From JACCZR01 sp963830065 (GTDB taxonomy: Bacteria; Actinomycetota; Thermoleophilia; Solirubrobacterales; Thermoleophilaceae): a DNA stretch of 64,000 nucleotides. The translations under genes were made by a program, and so were the position numbers. Of this stretch, positions 26,836 through 38,306 are shown one piece after another. Every line of letters starts with the position of its first letter. Positions within the stretch are counted from its first letter, which is position 1. The notes beneath the pieces were generated by a model that was given only the letters and a program-made list of their open reading frames with translations, searched no databases and was not told the DNA's origin. The stretch is taken from positions 186,001 through 250,000 of the forward strand of contig CAWHLA010000006.1 of the NCBI GenBank assembly GCA_963830065.1, given 5' to 3'.

Positions 26836-27528
26836 ATGCGCCGGGGAGCGGCAGGTCTCCTGGTCGCCGCGCTGGCGACCCTCTGCGTCGCCGCCGGGGT
26901 TTCTGCCCAGAGCCCCGGCGGAACGACGCCGCCACCCCTTGCCCAGGCGCCTCCGCTGTTCCCGCCTGCCCCCGGCGAGCTGGTGGTCTGGCGCCGGTCG
27001 AAGGCGGTGGGCAAGCCGTGGCGCGGCCGGTTGGTGCGGGGGGTGAAGCTGCCCTCCTACGGCGCGGACTGGTTCACCTACGACTGGGGCACGCGCTCCT
27101 CACCCAACCGGATCTGGCGCCGCTACGGGCACGACCGGCTGGTGCGGATGCTGCTTCGCGTGGTGGGCGAGTACCGGCTCGCACACCCGGAGGCCCCGCG
27201 AGTCGGCATCGCGGACCTCTCGCGGCCGAAGGGCGGCTCCTTCGGCCGCCGCTACGGCGGCCTGGGCCACGCCTCGCACCAGAACGGCCTGGACGTCGAC
27301 GTGCTCTACCCGCGCGCCGACGGCCAGGAGACCCGACCCGAGCGAGTGCGCCAGATCAACCGCGCGCTGGCCCAGGATCTCGTGAACCGCTTCGCGGCCG
27401 CGGGCGCGCAGAAGGTGTTCGTCGGGCCGAATACCAAGCTGCGCGGGAAACGCCGAGTCGTGACACCCTTGCGCAGTCATGACGACCACCTGCACGTCCG
27501 GATCAAGCCGCGAAGGGGTGGACGCTGA
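26836..27528 (+). CDS. Secreted penicillin-insensitive murein endopeptidase-like (M74)
   Basis: 230 residues with a signal peptide (RRGAAGLLVAALATLCVAAG) and a proline-rich spacer (about residues 28-47). The M74/LAS metal ligands are present: GLGHASHQNGLDVDVLYPR gives His148 and Asp155, and HDDHLHVRI gives His218 and His220. These enzymes cut meso-DAP or peptide cross-links of peptidoglycan in the wall space. The TGA stop overlaps a CTG that begins the RTX-like gene (CTGA), implying coupling of a wall hydrolase and a large exoprotein. Confidence 0.85.
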   Translation: MRRGAAGLLVAALATLCVAAGVSAQSPGGTTPPPLAQAPPLFPPAPGELVVWRRSKAVGKPWRGRLVRGVKLPSYGADWFTYDWGTRSSPNRIWRRYGHDRLVRMLLRVVGEYRLAHPEAPRVGIADLSRPKGGSFGRRYGGLGHASHQNGLDVDVLYPRADGQETRPERVRQINRALAQDLVNRFAAAGAQKVFVGPNTKLRGKRRVVTPLRSHDDHLHVRIKPRRGGR

Positions 27529-29354
27529 CTAGGGCAGCCCTCCTGACCGTCGTGCTCCTGCTGGTGCTCCCCTCGGCCGCGCAGGGCGCGACCGTGACGG
27601 TCAGCGGCACCACGCTGCAGTACCAAGCGGCTCCCGGCGAAGCCAACACCGGCGTGATCGCCCAGCAGACGCCCACGACCTTCTACGTGGGCGATCAGAA
27701 CCCCGCCGTGAACGTGACGACGTCCTCGCCGTTGAACTGCCTCGACACGACGACGCCTCCGACCTCGCTGCTGGGACTTCCGCCGGGGTTCCTCTGCACG
27801 GTGCCCGGCGCAACGTCCCTGACGATGAATCTCGACAACGGCAACGACACGGGCCTCGTCAACTCGACGAGCGTGTCCGGGACCCTCAACGGCGGGGCCG
27901 GCGACGATCAGCTCGTGGGCGGTAAGGAGAACGACACCTTCGCCGGCGGCGGCCCCACGGGTGGCAACGACACCGTCGTCTACGCCGGCATCAACCAGAC
28001 CGGCCTGACGCTCGATCGCACGACGGGCGTGACCGCCTCCCTCCCGGCGCGCGGCGCCGCGCCCACGACCAACAACGGGCAGGCGGGGGAGAACGACACG
28101 ATCAACGGCGACATCGAGGGCTTGGTGGGCGGTAACGGCCCCGACAACCTCACTGGCAGCTCCGACCCCGACACCATCGCCGGCGCTGTGCCGCCCGGGA
28201 CCCCGCTCGTGACCACCACGCCCGCGGGTGTCGACACGATCAACGGCGCCGGCGGCTCCGACACGCTCCTCAGCGGCGACTCCGGCAGCGTGAACGGCGG
28301 CGCCGACAACGACCAGATCGTCGGGGGCCGGAGCACCTCGGCCACGACCGTGATCCATGGCGACGGCGGCAATGACACCTTGGTCAGCGGGCTCGGCGAC
28401 GACGACCTATCCGGCGACACCGGGGCCAACACCCTCGCCTACGCCTCGGTCCAGCAGGGGGCGCTGACGATCGTGAACCGCGGGACCAACGGGGTCACCG
28501 CGACCCTGCCCAACGCAGGGCAGACCGCCACCGGCGGGCGGACCGGCGGCCAGGAGCAGGACACCATCCGGCCCGGGATCGGGACGCTGGTGGGCAGCAA
28601 CGGCAGCGACGTGCTCACCGGAAGCAACGGCGCGGACCAGATCGCCGGGGTCGCCCCCGCGGGCACGCCCGGCGTGGCCCCGGGGCCGCCCGGGAACGAC
28701 TCCCTCAACGGCGGCGCGGGCAGCGACGTTCTCCTGGGCGCCGGAGGCAACGACGCTCTTACGGGGGGACCGGGAGGCGACGTGTTCCTCGCGGCCGCGG
28801 GCAACGACCTGCTGCGCACCCGCGACGGCACGGTGGAATCGCCGAGCTGCGGCACCGGGACCGACCTGGTGGCCGCAGACGCCACCGACAAGCCCGCCTC
28901 CGACTGCGAGACGGTCGACACAGGCGCGAGCAGCACGCCGCCGGCCACGCAGACCCCGGGCGCACAAACGCCTTCGGGCGGCGCCGTGCAGGACGCCACC
29001 GACCCGCGGTTGAGCGAGCGACCGGCAGTGCTCGTCCTGCGCCGTGGCCGCCGGCGCGTGGCGCTGCGCTTGGCCTGCCGCAACGAGGCCAGCGGCTGCC
29101 GCGGCACGCTGGCCATCAAGACGCGCCGGCGCATCAGACTCGGCCGCCGGCGCGCCCAGCGCTACACGGTCGCGCGCTTCCGCTTCCGCATGACGAGCAA
29201 TAGCTCGAAGCGCTTCCGTGTCCGGTTCTCGCGGCGGATCTTCCAGCTCGTCGATCGCGGTGAATCCATCCGCCTCACCGGCACGGCCACCCTGCGCGAT
29301 GCCGTGGGCAATCGCGCCACGAAGACGCTGCGCCTGCGCCTCAACCGCCGCTAG
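27525..29354 (+). CDS. Secreted RTX-like calcium-binding repeat protein with Arg-rich C-terminal module
   Basis: About 609 residues from CTG 27525. The CTG start gives a proper signal peptide (TRAALLTVVLLLVLPSAAQG); the first canonical codon, GTG 27552, would cut it short. Nonapeptide-like repeats (NGGAGDDQLVGG, GDGGNDTLVSG, NGGAGSDVLLGAGGNDALTG) would form Ca2+ beta-rolls. An approximately 100-residue unit is duplicated (starts at TVVYAG near 27970 and TLAYAS near 28430). The C-terminal ~75 residues are basic (VRFSRRIFQLVDRGESIRLT, TLRLRLNRR) and resemble the end of the M36 peptidase at 10571. The function is probably surface attachment or matrix; no toxin domain is visible. Confidence 0.75.
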   Translation: MTRAALLTVVLLLVLPSAAQGATVTVSGTTLQYQAAPGEANTGVIAQQTPTTFYVGDQNPAVNVTTSSPLNCLDTTTPPTSLLGLPPGFLCTVPGATSLTMNLDNGNDTGLVNSTSVSGTLNGGAGDDQLVGGKENDTFAGGGPTGGNDTVVYAGINQTGLTLDRTTGVTASLPARGAAPTTNNGQAGENDTINGDIEGLVGGNGPDNLTGSSDPDTIAGAVPPGTPLVTTTPAGVDTINGAGGSDTLLSGDSGSVNGGADNDQIVGGRSTSATTVIHGDGGNDTLVSGLGDDDLSGDTGANTLAYASVQQGALTIVNRGTNGVTATLPNAGQTATGGRTGGQEQDTIRPGIGTLVGSNGSDVLTGSNGADQIAGVAPAGTPGVAPGPPGNDSLNGGAGSDVLLGAGGNDALTGGPGGDVFLAAAGNDLLRTRDGTVESPSCGTGTDLVAADATDKPASDCETVDTGASSTPPATQTPGAQTPSGGAVQDATDPRLSERPAVLVLRRGRRRVALRLACRNEASGCRGTLAIKTRRRIRLGRRRAQRYTVARFRFRMTSNSSKRFRVRFSRRIFQLVDRGESIRLTGTATLRDAVGNRATKTLRLRLNRR

Positions 29355-29355
29355 C

Positions 29356-29361
29356 TAGCCT
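29356..29361 (+). promoter_or_regulatory. -10 box (TAGCCT) before ABC transporter operon
   Basis: Seven bases from GTG 29369. Located immediately after the RTX-like gene stop, it suggests a leaderless transcript starting the ABC-DedA-UDG operon. Confidence 0.5.
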
Positions 29362-29368
29362 CGCCCGG

Positions 29369-30103
29369 GTGTTCCGGGACGATGCTCCAGCCCTCGAAAC
29401 TCGCGGTCTGACCAAGCGGTACGACGACGGCACGCTGGCCGTCGAGGGCTTCGACCTGACCGTTCCTGCGGGCGCTTTTTTCGGCCTGCTGGGCCCCAAC
29501 GGCGCGGGCAAGACCACGCTGATCAGCGCCATCTGCAACCTCATCCGGGTCACCGACGGCGAGGTGCTCGTGTTCGGCCAGCCGGCCACTTCGCTCGAGG
29601 CGCGGGCCCAGGTCGGGCTCGCCGAGCAGGACATCAACCTCGATCGCTTCCTGTCGGTGCGCGAGACGCTCGTCTACCACGGCGGCTACTTCGGAATGAG
29701 CCGTGGCGAGGCCGAGCAGCGGGCCGACGAGATGATCGACGTGTTCGACCTGCGCGCGAAGGAACGCACCCGCGCGCCGAAGCTCTCCGGCGGTCAGCGG
29801 CGGCGCCTGCTGCTGGCCCGCGCGCTGATGCATCGGCCTCGACTGGTGATCCTCGACGAGCCCACCGCCGGGGTGGACTTCGAGCTGCGCCAAGAGCTGT
29901 GGCGCTACATCCGGCGCCTACACCAGGAGGGCACGACCATCCTGCTGACCACGCACTACCTCGAGGAGGCCGAGGAGCTGTGCGAGGAGATCGCGCTGAT
30001 CCGCGACGGCAAGCTGATCGCCCGCGACTCCGCCGACAACCTGCGCACCCACTTCGACGCCGCCACGCTGGCGGACGTCTACGTCAAGGCCATGGCCGGA
30101 TGA
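29369..30103 (+). CDS. ABC-2 type transporter ATP-binding protein
   Basis: 244 residues. Walker A LGPNGAGKTTLIS, Q-loop LAEQDINLDRF, signature LSGGQRRRLLLARALMH, Walker B LVILDEPTAGVDFE and the H-loop LLTTHYLEEAEELCEE. The pattern belongs to the DrrA/NodI-like exporter class (drug, lipid or polysaccharide export). The short C-terminus ends DVYVKAMAG. Its stop overlaps the permease ATG as ATGA. Regulation appears to be via the leaderless promoter at 29356. Confidence 0.93.
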   Translation: MFRDDAPALETRGLTKRYDDGTLAVEGFDLTVPAGAFFGLLGPNGAGKTTLISAICNLIRVTDGEVLVFGQPATSLEARAQVGLAEQDINLDRFLSVRETLVYHGGYFGMSRGEAEQRADEMIDVFDLRAKERTRAPKLSGGQRRRLLLARALMHRPRLVILDEPTAGVDFELRQELWRYIRRLHQEGTTILLTTHYLEEAEELCEEIALIRDGKLIARDSADNLRTHFDAATLADVYVKAMAG

Positions 30104-30864
30104 CCGGCTACCAGGGGCTGATCTGGCTCGCCCGTCGCGAGACGTTGCGGGTCTCCAAGCTCTGGACGCAGACCGTGCTCGCCCCGGTGGTGAGCTCCCT
30201 GCTGTTCATCCTGGTGTTCGGGCTCTCGCTGGGAGGCCGCATCCGCCAGGTCAGCGACGTGGACTACGAGGTCTTCATCGTCCCCGGGCTGGTGGCCATG
30301 GCCATGGTCCAGGCCGCGTTCGCGAACAACGCCTCGACCATCTTCCAGGCGCGCTCCGACCGCTACGTCAACGACGTGCTCTCGGCGCCCATGCATCCGT
30401 GGCAGGTGACGCTGGGCTACCTGGTGGGCGGCGTGGTGCGTGCCCTGGCGATCGGGGTCTCGCTGGCCGTGTGCGCGATCGTGCTGGTGGGCGTCCCGGT
30501 GCGCGAGCCGCTGGCCCTCGCCGCCGCGGTCGCGCTGGTGCTCGTCCTGTTCAGCGCGCTGGGCACGGTGGTCGGCATCTACGCCGAGACCTGGGACCAC
30601 ACCACGTTCATCGCCAACATCGTGATCCTGCCGCTGGCCTTCGTCGGGGGGACCTTCTACAGCGTCGACCTGCTGCCGGCGCCCTGGGAGCAGGTGTCGC
30701 ACTTCAACCCGATCTTCTACCTGGTGAGCGCCGTGCGCTACGGGTTCCTGGGCCAGGCCGATGTGAGCATCTGGCTGGCGCTCGGCGTCACCGCGGGCTT
30801 CGCCGTGCCCGCCTACCTATGGGCCCAGTACCTCTTCACCACGGGCAAGCGGCTCAAGGCATAG
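30100..30864 (+). CDS. ABC-2 type transporter permease
   Basis: 254 residues, six membrane segments of the ABC-2 (DrrB/NodJ) fold: SSLLFILVFGLSLGG, FIVPGLVAMAMVQAAF, TLGYLVGGVVRALAIG, LAAAVALVLVLFSALG, IVILPLAFVGGTFYSVDLLP (the characteristic P-rich motif) and LGVTAGFAVPAYLW. Partner of the ATPase encoded just upstream; together they form an export system for an unknown substrate. Stop TAG is preceded by ATA in the overlapping downstream frame (ATAG, 30861-30864). Confidence 0.92.
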   Translation: MTGYQGLIWLARRETLRVSKLWTQTVLAPVVSSLLFILVFGLSLGGRIRQVSDVDYEVFIVPGLVAMAMVQAAFANNASTIFQARSDRYVNDVLSAPMHPWQVTLGYLVGGVVRALAIGVSLAVCAIVLVGVPVREPLALAAAVALVLVLFSALGTVVGIYAETWDHTTFIANIVILPLAFVGGTFYSVDLLPAPWEQVSHFNPIFYLVSAVRYGFLGQADVSIWLALGVTAGFAVPAYLWAQYLFTTGKRLKA

Positions 30865-31484
30865 CCCCCCTGGCGTCGAGCCTCGGCGACGTCGTTCACG
30901 ACGTCATCACGGCGGCGGGCTACCCGGGCCTGACCGCCCTGGTGCTGATCGAGCAGGTCTTCCCGCCGATTCCCTCGGAGGTGATCCTGCCCCTCACGGG
31001 CTTCTACGTCAGCAAGGGTGACTTCAACTTCCTCGCCGCCTTGGCCGCCGCGACCCTCGGCGCGTTGGCGGGGTCCTTCCTCCTGTACGAGCTGACCCGC
31101 CGCGGCGGGCGGCCCATGCTGCTGCGCCACCGGCGCATCTTCCGGCTGCGCGAGACGGACCTCGACCGCGCCGACGAGTGGTTCGGGCGCTACGGGGCCT
31201 GGCTGGTGCTTCTGGGCCGCCTGGTGCCGGGGGCGCGCAGCCTGGTGTCGGTCTCGGCGGGCCTGTCCGGGATGCCGCGGCTGCGCTTCGCTCTCTTGAC
31301 AACCGCCGGCTCCGCGATGTGGAACGCCGCGCTGATCGGCGCCGGCTGGGCGCTGGGCGGCAGCTACGAGAAGGTGGGCGAGGCGATCGGCCCGGTCGGC
31401 ACCGTGGTCGTGGGGGTGCTGGTGGTGGTCGCCGTGGGCGGCGGGATCTGGTGGTTTCGCCGCCGCGCGCTGGAGGACGAATGA
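30861..31484 (+). CDS. DedA/SNARE-associated family membrane protein
   Basis: About 204-207 residues. Family motifs EQVFPPIPSEVILPLTGFYV and FGRYGAWLVLLGRLVPGARS (the GRxxPxxR motif), plus SGMPRLRFALLTTAGSAMWN. DedA proteins act in lipid flipping/C55-PP recycling and membrane homeostasis. The 5' end has no ATG, GTG or TTG. Candidates are ATA 30861, which overlaps the permease stop as ATAG and gives MAPLASSLGDV, or CTG 30870. Its stop overlaps the ATG of the UDG gene (ATGA, 31481-31484). Confidence 0.82.
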   Translation: MAPLASSLGDVVHDVITAAGYPGLTALVLIEQVFPPIPSEVILPLTGFYVSKGDFNFLAALAAATLGALAGSFLLYELTRRGGRPMLLRHRRIFRLRETDLDRADEWFGRYGAWLVLLGRLVPGARSLVSVSAGLSGMPRLRFALLTTAGSAMWNAALIGAGWALGGSYEKVGEAIGPVGTVVVGVLVVVAVGGGIWWFRRRALEDE

Positions 31485-32167
31485 GCCTGGCCGAGCTCGA
31501 GGCGCGGATCGTGGACTGCCGCCGTTGCCCGCGGCTGGTGGAGTGGCGCGAGCTGGTGGCCAGCGAAAAGCGCGCGGCCTTCCGCGACCAGGAGTACTGG
31601 GGCCGCCCGGTGCCGGGCTTCGGCGACCCCGGGGCGTCCGTGTACGTGCTCGGGCTGGCACCGGCCGCGCACGGCGCGAACCGCACGGGACGGGTGTTCA
31701 CCGGCGACCGGTCGGGCGACTGGCTGTTCGCGTCCATGCACAGGACGGGCTTCGCCAACCAGGCGGTGGCCACTCACGCTGGTGACGGGCTGCGGTTGAT
31801 CGACCTGTGGATCGGCGCCGCGGTGCGGTGCGCGCCGCCGGCGAACAAGCCCACCCCCGAGGAGCGCGAGAACTGCCTGCCCTACGCCCGCGAGGAGCTC
31901 GCGCTGCTGGAGCCTGCGGTGATCCTGTGCCTGGGCGCGTTCGCCTGGAACGTCGCGATGGGCCTCCTTCGAACGCGACCCCGACCGCGGCCCCGCTTCG
32001 GCCACGGCGCGGAGTTCCGCCCGCCGGAGCGGCGACGGCCGGTGCTGCTCGGCTCCTTCCACCCCAGCCAGCAGAACACCTTCACCGGCAAGCTCACCGA
32101 GGAGATGACGGACTCCGTCCTCCTCCGGGCCCGCGAGCTGGCGGGCCTGGATCCTCCCTCCGTCTGA
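31481..32167 (+). CDS. Uracil-DNA glycosylase family 5 (UdgB-like), iron-sulfur
   Basis: 228 residues. The family-5 motif A region is LGLAPAAHGANRTGRVFTGD, and motif B is FHPSQQNTFTGKLT. Two Cys-rich clusters, DCRRCPRL near the N-terminus and RCAPPANKPTPEERENC in the middle, supply ligands for a 4Fe-4S cluster. UdgB enzymes remove uracil, hypoxanthine and related bases and act in heat or GC-rich bacteria. Located at the end of the ABC-DedA operon. ATG overlaps the DedA stop. 29 bases before the lipoprotein gene on the other strand. Confidence 0.85.
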   Translation: MSLAELEARIVDCRRCPRLVEWRELVASEKRAAFRDQEYWGRPVPGFGDPGASVYVLGLAPAAHGANRTGRVFTGDRSGDWLFASMHRTGFANQAVATHAGDGLRLIDLWIGAAVRCAPPANKPTPEERENCLPYAREELALLEPAVILCLGAFAWNVAMGLLRTRPRPRPRFGHGAEFRPPERRRPVLLGSFHPSQQNTFTGKLTEEMTDSVLLRARELAGLDPPSV

Positions 32168-32194
32168 GGGCAGCCCCCATGGGCAGGTGCTCGG

Positions 32195-32518
32195 CTAGTA
32201 GCCGGGCACCTCTTTGCGGGCGTCCTTCTCGATCTGCTGGCCCTTCTTCTGGAGGTCGTTGCCCTTCTGCTGGCCCTTCTTCTGCAGGTCCTCGGCTTCC
32301 TTCTGGATCTGCTGCGGGTCCTTGCCCTCCTGGACCGACTTCTTGACGTCCTCGGCCTCCTTGCGCAGCTGGTCGCCCGACTTCTGCGCGTCCTTCTGGA
32401 GCTTCTCGGCGTCGTTGCGGATCTGGTCGGCGTTGTCTGAGGCGCCGCAAGCGGGCAGGGCGACCCCAAGGGCTGCGGTGGCCGCAAGGGCAAGTAGGCG
32501 AGTGCGAGTGGAGTCCAT
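32195..32518 (-). CDS. Small coiled-coil lipoprotein
   Basis: 107 residues from ATG 32518. Signal with lipobox ALGVALPACG (Cys near residue 23), so likely lipid-anchored in the membrane. The mature part is one long charged helix, rich in Lys, Gln, Glu, Asp (EDLQKKGQQKGNDLQKKGQQ), with a tandem QKKGQQKGNDLQKKGQQ-type duplication suitable for a coiled coil. ACCATA at 32525-32530 reads TATGGT on the minus strand, six bases upstream: leaderless signature. No enzymatic motif; structural or wall-spanning role suspected. Confidence 0.75.
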   Translation of the reverse strand: MDSTRTRLLALAATAALGVALPACGASDNADQIRNDAEKLQKDAQKSGDQLRKEAEDVKKSVQEGKDPQQIQKEAEDLQKKGQQKGNDLQKKGQQIEKDARKEVPGY

Positions 32519-32600
32519 GGGGCGACCATAACGCCACTGGTTGCCGTTCCGTGACACCTGCGTCTTGTCCTGTAACGCCCTGGTCGCCACTGTCCGGCCC

Positions 32601-32930
32601 ATGTCCGAGCCGATCGAGGTCTATCTGCCCGCCGACCCCTCCGACCCACGCTCGCCGGCGTCCTCCCCACCCGGGACGGTGGCCCGCCGAGGCCCCGCGC
32701 TGCATCCCGACGACGTCAGCGAGGTCGGTGGGATACCCGTGACCTCGGTCTCTCGCACCCTGATCGACCTGGCCGAGGTCCTCGACGAGGATGAGCTGCG
32801 CGAGTGCTTCCTCGATGCGTGCGAACGAGGCCTGCTGGACGGTGAGGCCCTGCGGGCGTCGCGACGACGGGTGGAATGGCGACCGTCGCTGGCTCTCATC
32901 GACCGGATGATCGACGAGTTCGCGCCCTAG
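32601..32930 (+). CDS. Fragment resembling the C-terminal part of AbiEi-type / type IV antitoxin-like protein
   Basis: 109 residues. GIPVTSVSRTLIDLAEVLDE followed by a helix with LRECFLDACERGLLD resembles the middle/C-terminal part of AbiEi-like proteins and their many DUF559-associated actinobacterial relatives (family recognition from memory). The N-terminal winged-helix part expected of the family is missing; only a low-complexity lead (DPSDPRSPASSPPGTVARRG) precedes. No AbiEii-type nucleotidyltransferase toxin follows. It is either a degraded remnant or a short free-standing form; the first looks likelier. Confidence 0.45.
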   Translation: MSEPIEVYLPADPSDPRSPASSPPGTVARRGPALHPDDVSEVGGIPVTSVSRTLIDLAEVLDEDELRECFLDACERGLLDGEALRASRRRVEWRPSLALIDRMIDEFAP

Positions 32931-32949
32931 CGGCGACCAACCCCTGGAT

Positions 32950-33130
32950 GGCGAGCGCGCCGGGCGGGCGCGCCGGGGCGGGCTCCGGGCCGCCGCGACG
33001 CGGCCCACCCCTCCAGAAAAACTCGTCAGCTGCCTGAGGACTTTTTCGAGGCGGATGTGTGAGACGGCGGGCCGCGCGGGCACGCCGGGCGGGGCGCGCT
33101 GGGGCGGGCTCCGGGCGGGCGCGGCGGACG
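32950..33130. repeat. GC-rich imperfect direct repeat flanking a hairpin
   Basis: Two near-identical blocks, GGGGCGGGCTCCGGGC preceded by a GCGCGC-type run (about 32955-32990 and again near 33080-33115), lie on both sides of the hairpin element at 33011. Nothing in the 32931-33147 gap looks coding. The arrangement suggests a local tandem duplication or an inserted repeat unit. Confidence 0.5.
33011..33061. repeat. Dispersed hairpin element, copy A (probable bidirectional terminator)
   Basis: Arms AAAAACTCGTCAG (33017-33029) and CTGAGGACTTTTT (33034-33046) with loop CTGC form a 13-bp stem with two mismatches, and a T-run ends the right arm. The A-run serves the other strand. It ends GGCGGATGTGTG. 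A related copy occurs at 54774. It lies between convergent genes, as copy B does. Confidence 0.6.
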
Positions 33131-33147
33131 AGCCCGGGCGCCGGCGA

Positions 33148-33835
33148 CTACGGCAGCTCAACCTCCTGGGCCAAGCGCTTGTAGCCGGCGACCGTCGGGT
33201 GGATCTGGTCGTCGCTGACGTACTCCGCCCGCATGCGCCCGGGCTTGGCCGGGTCCTCCAGAGCCGCGTTCCACTCGTAGACAGGGACGTCCTCCTCTTC
33301 GCCGATCGCCGCGATGAGCTCGTTGAGGCGGCGGATCTTGGGCGTCGCGTCGGGGTGGCCGCCGTTCCACGGAACCAGCTGGGTGATGGCCACACGCAGG
33401 TCGCGCTGCTTGCCGCGCTGCACCATGCCGCGCAGGTTCTTGGCCGCGGCGTCGACGCTTCGCCCCTGGGCGATGTCGTTCGCACCGCCTTGCACGACCA
33501 GGACCTCGGTGCCGCGCACGCATTGGTCGAACCGCCTGGCGATCTCGTCCGTCCGCTCGCCCGACACGCCGCAGTTGCGAAAGCGCGTGTCGTCCAGCCG
33601 GCGCTCGGCCCAGTACTCGTACTGGCTCCGCTCGTCGGCCACGCCGGAGCCGAGCGAGTCGCGGGTTGCCTTGTCGGGATCCCACAGCGGCGCGCCGGCG
33701 GTAATCGAGTCGCCGAGGCCGGTGACCACGGTGCCGCCGTCCTGCCCACCGCCCTGCCCGCCGCCGGACCCCGAGCCACCGCAGGCGGCGAGAGTCATCG
33801 CCACCACGGCTGCCATCAGTACGTTTCTAGACCGC

Positions 33836-33837
<2 letters not shown>
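33148..33837 (-). CDS. SGNH/GDSL hydrolase lipoprotein
   Basis: 229 residues. Lipobox AVVAMTLAACGGSG (Cys about residue 17), then a Gly/Gln linker. SGNH motifs: block I VTGLGDSITAG (Ser nucleophile), block III VVQGGANDIAQG (Gly-x-Asn-Asp), block V DDQIHPTVAGY (Asp-x-x-His). Membrane-anchored esterase/lipase or carbohydrate esterase of unknown substrate. ATG at 33837 overlaps the ATG of the divergent helicase gene by two bases, so its promoter must lie inside that gene. Confidence 0.87.
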
Positions 33838-38263
<4,426 letters not shown>

Positions 38264-38291
38264 CCCCGTTGCGGTAGTCCGCCTTCGCGGT

Positions 38292-38297
38292 TAGCGT
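38292..38297 (+). promoter_or_regulatory. -10 box (TAGCGT) before MMPL gene
   Basis: TAGCGT is nine bases before CTG 38307, the same spacing as TAGCCT-ATG at 19200/19215. It supports CTG as the start of a leaderless mRNA. Confidence 0.5.
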
Positions 38298-38306
38298 CCG
38301 GGCGCC

